DNA from: Mycobacterium sp. 852013-51886_SCH5428379
GTDB lineage: Bacteria > Actinomycetota > Actinomycetes > Mycobacteriales > Mycobacteriaceae
NCBI RefSeq assembly: GCF_001665575.1
Contig: NZ_LZSU01000019.1
Coordinates: 1-64,000 of the forward strand
Length of the DNA stretch: 64,000 bases
Direction: 5' to 3'
This document shows, piece by piece, positions 62,994 through 64,000 of the stretch. The stretch's first letter is position 1. Each line of letters starts with the position of its first letter. The position numbers and the translations under genes were made by a program. The notes beneath the pieces are model-generated. The model was not told where the DNA came from and did not search any database. It saw only the letters and a list, made by a program, of their open reading frames with translations.

Positions 62994-63733
62994 CGGCACT
63001 GGCCGCCCTCACCGAACGGGTCGTGCGCACCACCGTCCGAGATTTCGACCTCCTGATCGCGGTGCTGACCCCGGTGAGCACGTTCGTCGGGTTCACCGTG
63101 GTGCTGCGCGGGGTCATCGACACCGGCTCGATGAGTTATCCGCAGTACGTGCTGCCCGCGATCATCGTGCAGTCGCTGCTGTTCGGCTCGCTGACCACCG
63201 CCGACCGCGCGGCCCGCGACCAGTCCTCGGGCTTCGGCACCCGGCTGCGGACCCTGCCCGTTCCACGGTGGGTGCCGCTGGCCGCCCGGATGCTGTACTG
63301 CCTGCTGCGCGCCGTCGTCGTCATCGTGGCGGCGGTCGCCATCGCGGCGGTGTTCGGGTTCCGGTTCACCGGCGGCCCCCTGCACGCCGGGGCGTTCGTC
63401 GCGCTCGCCCTGGCCCTGACGCTCGGGTTGTCGCTGGGCGCCGACGCGATCGGTACCTGGGTGCGGCGCAGCGATGCCTCCAGCCAGGTGCTGCTGGTAC
63501 CGCAGCTGCTGCTGGTCCTGCTGTCGACCGGGATGGCGCCCGCCGAGGCGTTCCCCGGCTGGGTGCAGCCGTTCGTCCGGGCGCAGCCGGTGTCCCAGGT
63601 GACCGAGACGATGCGCGGTTTCGCCGGCGGGCACGTCGCGGCCGCCAACCTCGCCACCACCCTGGTGTGGGTGCTGGGCCTGCTGGCCGTCTTCGGGGTC
63701 GTCGCGGTGCGGATGCAGAGGCGGGTGCGGTGA
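62990..63733 (+). CDS. DrrB-type ABC-2 permease
   Basis: A 247-residue ABC-2 membrane protein with six hydrophobic segments. The N-terminal amphipathic helix AALTERVVRTTVRDFDLLIAVLTP, the VLPAIIVQSLLFGSLTTADRAARDQSSGFGTRLRTLPVPRW coupling-helix region, and QPFVRAQPVSQVTETMRGFAGG near the C-terminus are typical of DrrB. ATG 62990 overlaps the ATPase stop as ATGA and the stop overlaps the next permease as GTGA. Confidence 0.88.
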   Translation: MTALAALTERVVRTTVRDFDLLIAVLTPVSTFVGFTVVLRGVIDTGSMSYPQYVLPAIIVQSLLFGSLTTADRAARDQSSGFGTRLRTLPVPRWVPLAARMLYCLLRAVVVIVAAVAIAAVFGFRFTGGPLHAGAFVALALALTLGLSLGADAIGTWVRRSDASSQVLLVPQLLLVLLSTGMAPAEAFPGWVQPFVRAQPVSQVTETMRGFAGGHVAAANLATTLVWVLGLLAVFGVVAVRMQRRVR

Positions 63734-64000
63734 CGCGAACCGAGGTGCGCCGGCACTCGCTGGCGCTGGAGAGCTGCCTGTTCGCCGGCCGGCTGTTCGC
63801 CAAGTGGCGCAGGCACCCGGGTGTCCCGGTACAGGCACTGCTGTTCCCGACCGTCCTGCTGATCACCTATAACCTGCTGGTCGGCAAGTCGATGGCGATG
63901 ATGACCGGCACCGACAACCTCGACGCCCTGGTACCGATGTGCGCGGTGGCCGGCGGCATGTTCGGGGCCATCGGCGCAGCCATCGCGATCCCCAACGAAC
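63730..64000 (+). CDS. DrrC-type ABC-2 permease, 3' end cut by the window edge
   Basis: The frame opens at GTG 63730, overlapping the DrrB stop as GTGA, and stays open for 90 codons to the window end. The N-terminus is hydrophilic and basic (RLFAKWRRHPGVPVQALLFP), followed by LLITYNLLVG and, after a loop, MCAVAGGMFGAIGAAIAIPNE, the usual ABC-2 start with the first two membrane segments. It is the second permease of the exporter. Length and C-terminus cannot be seen. Confidence 0.8.
   Translation, partial: MTRTEVRRHSLALESCLFAGRLFAKWRRHPGVPVQALLFPTVLLITYNLLVGKSMAMMTGTDNLDALVPMCAVAGGMFGAIGAAIAIPNE

Overview
This is a 64 kb stretch of a GC-rich mycobacterial chromosome, most likely a fast grower of the Mycolicibacterium type. 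Gene order follows the Mycobacterium tuberculosis block Rv1529-Rv1614 closely: lgt-trpABC-trpE, hisI-hisD, nadC-nadA, lipase-bsaP-bioB, bioD-bioA, treXYZ, ilvA, dnaE1, lspA, ansA, dinX, ileS and a fadD24-like gene. Start codons are often GTG or TTG, genes are joined by ATGA, GTGA or TTGA overlaps, and many start codons sit 6-8 nt after a -10 hexamer, which is the mycobacterial leaderless pattern. The sequence names the lineage but not the species. No rRNA, tRNA, insertion sequence, prophage or CRISPR array is visible, and almost all of the window is coding.

Region 1 (1-13470) is amino-acid biosynthesis on the minus strand. It runs hisD-hisC-hisB-hisH-hisA/priA-impA-hisF-hisI, then a plus-strand peroxiredoxin (bcpB), then trpE, a Trp-region membrane protein, trpC-trpB-trpA and lgt. 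There is no trpF; the bifunctional PriA in the his operon is expected to supply that step. lgt runs off the left edge and carries a long acidic repeat tail. Region 2 (13471-16343) is a small variable segment: a F420-type protein, a LysE-type exporter, an SDR oxidoreductase and a ParD-like/zeta-type toxin-antitoxin pair with twin operators.

Region 3 (16340-20539) is de novo NAD synthesis (nadA-nadB-nadC) divergent from a Nudix-type regulator (nrtR), with a clear palindromic operator between them. Region 4 (20582-28122) holds a secretory-lipase-like gene and the biotin regulon (bioB, bsaP, bioQ, bioD, bioF, bioA), with two matching BioQ boxes. Region 5 (28167-36496) holds an OafA-type acyltransferase and treX-treY-treZ, which convert glycogen to trehalose. 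Region 6 (36493-49183) has ilvA, a second F420-type protein, several small genes, dnaE1, a TetR gene, rarD, a pseudouridine synthase, lspA, ansA, the Y-family polymerase dinX and an S4 RNA-binding protein.

Region 7 (49170-64000) is more accessory. A carotenoid cleavage oxygenase is co-transcribed with a tandem-duplicated HxlR regulator and is divergent from a thiolase across a perfect 21-bp palindrome. ileS follows behind a T-box leader. Next come an orphan condensation-like protein, a small HTH regulator, a polytopic membrane protein, a fatty acyl-AMP ligase, a polytopic membrane protein, a GT2 glycosyltransferase and a DrrABC-like exporter cut by the right edge. The last group looks like part of a lipid or glycolipid assembly and export locus. 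Its regulation (three inverted repeats and a leaderless 10-codon leader ORF) is the least explained part of the window.
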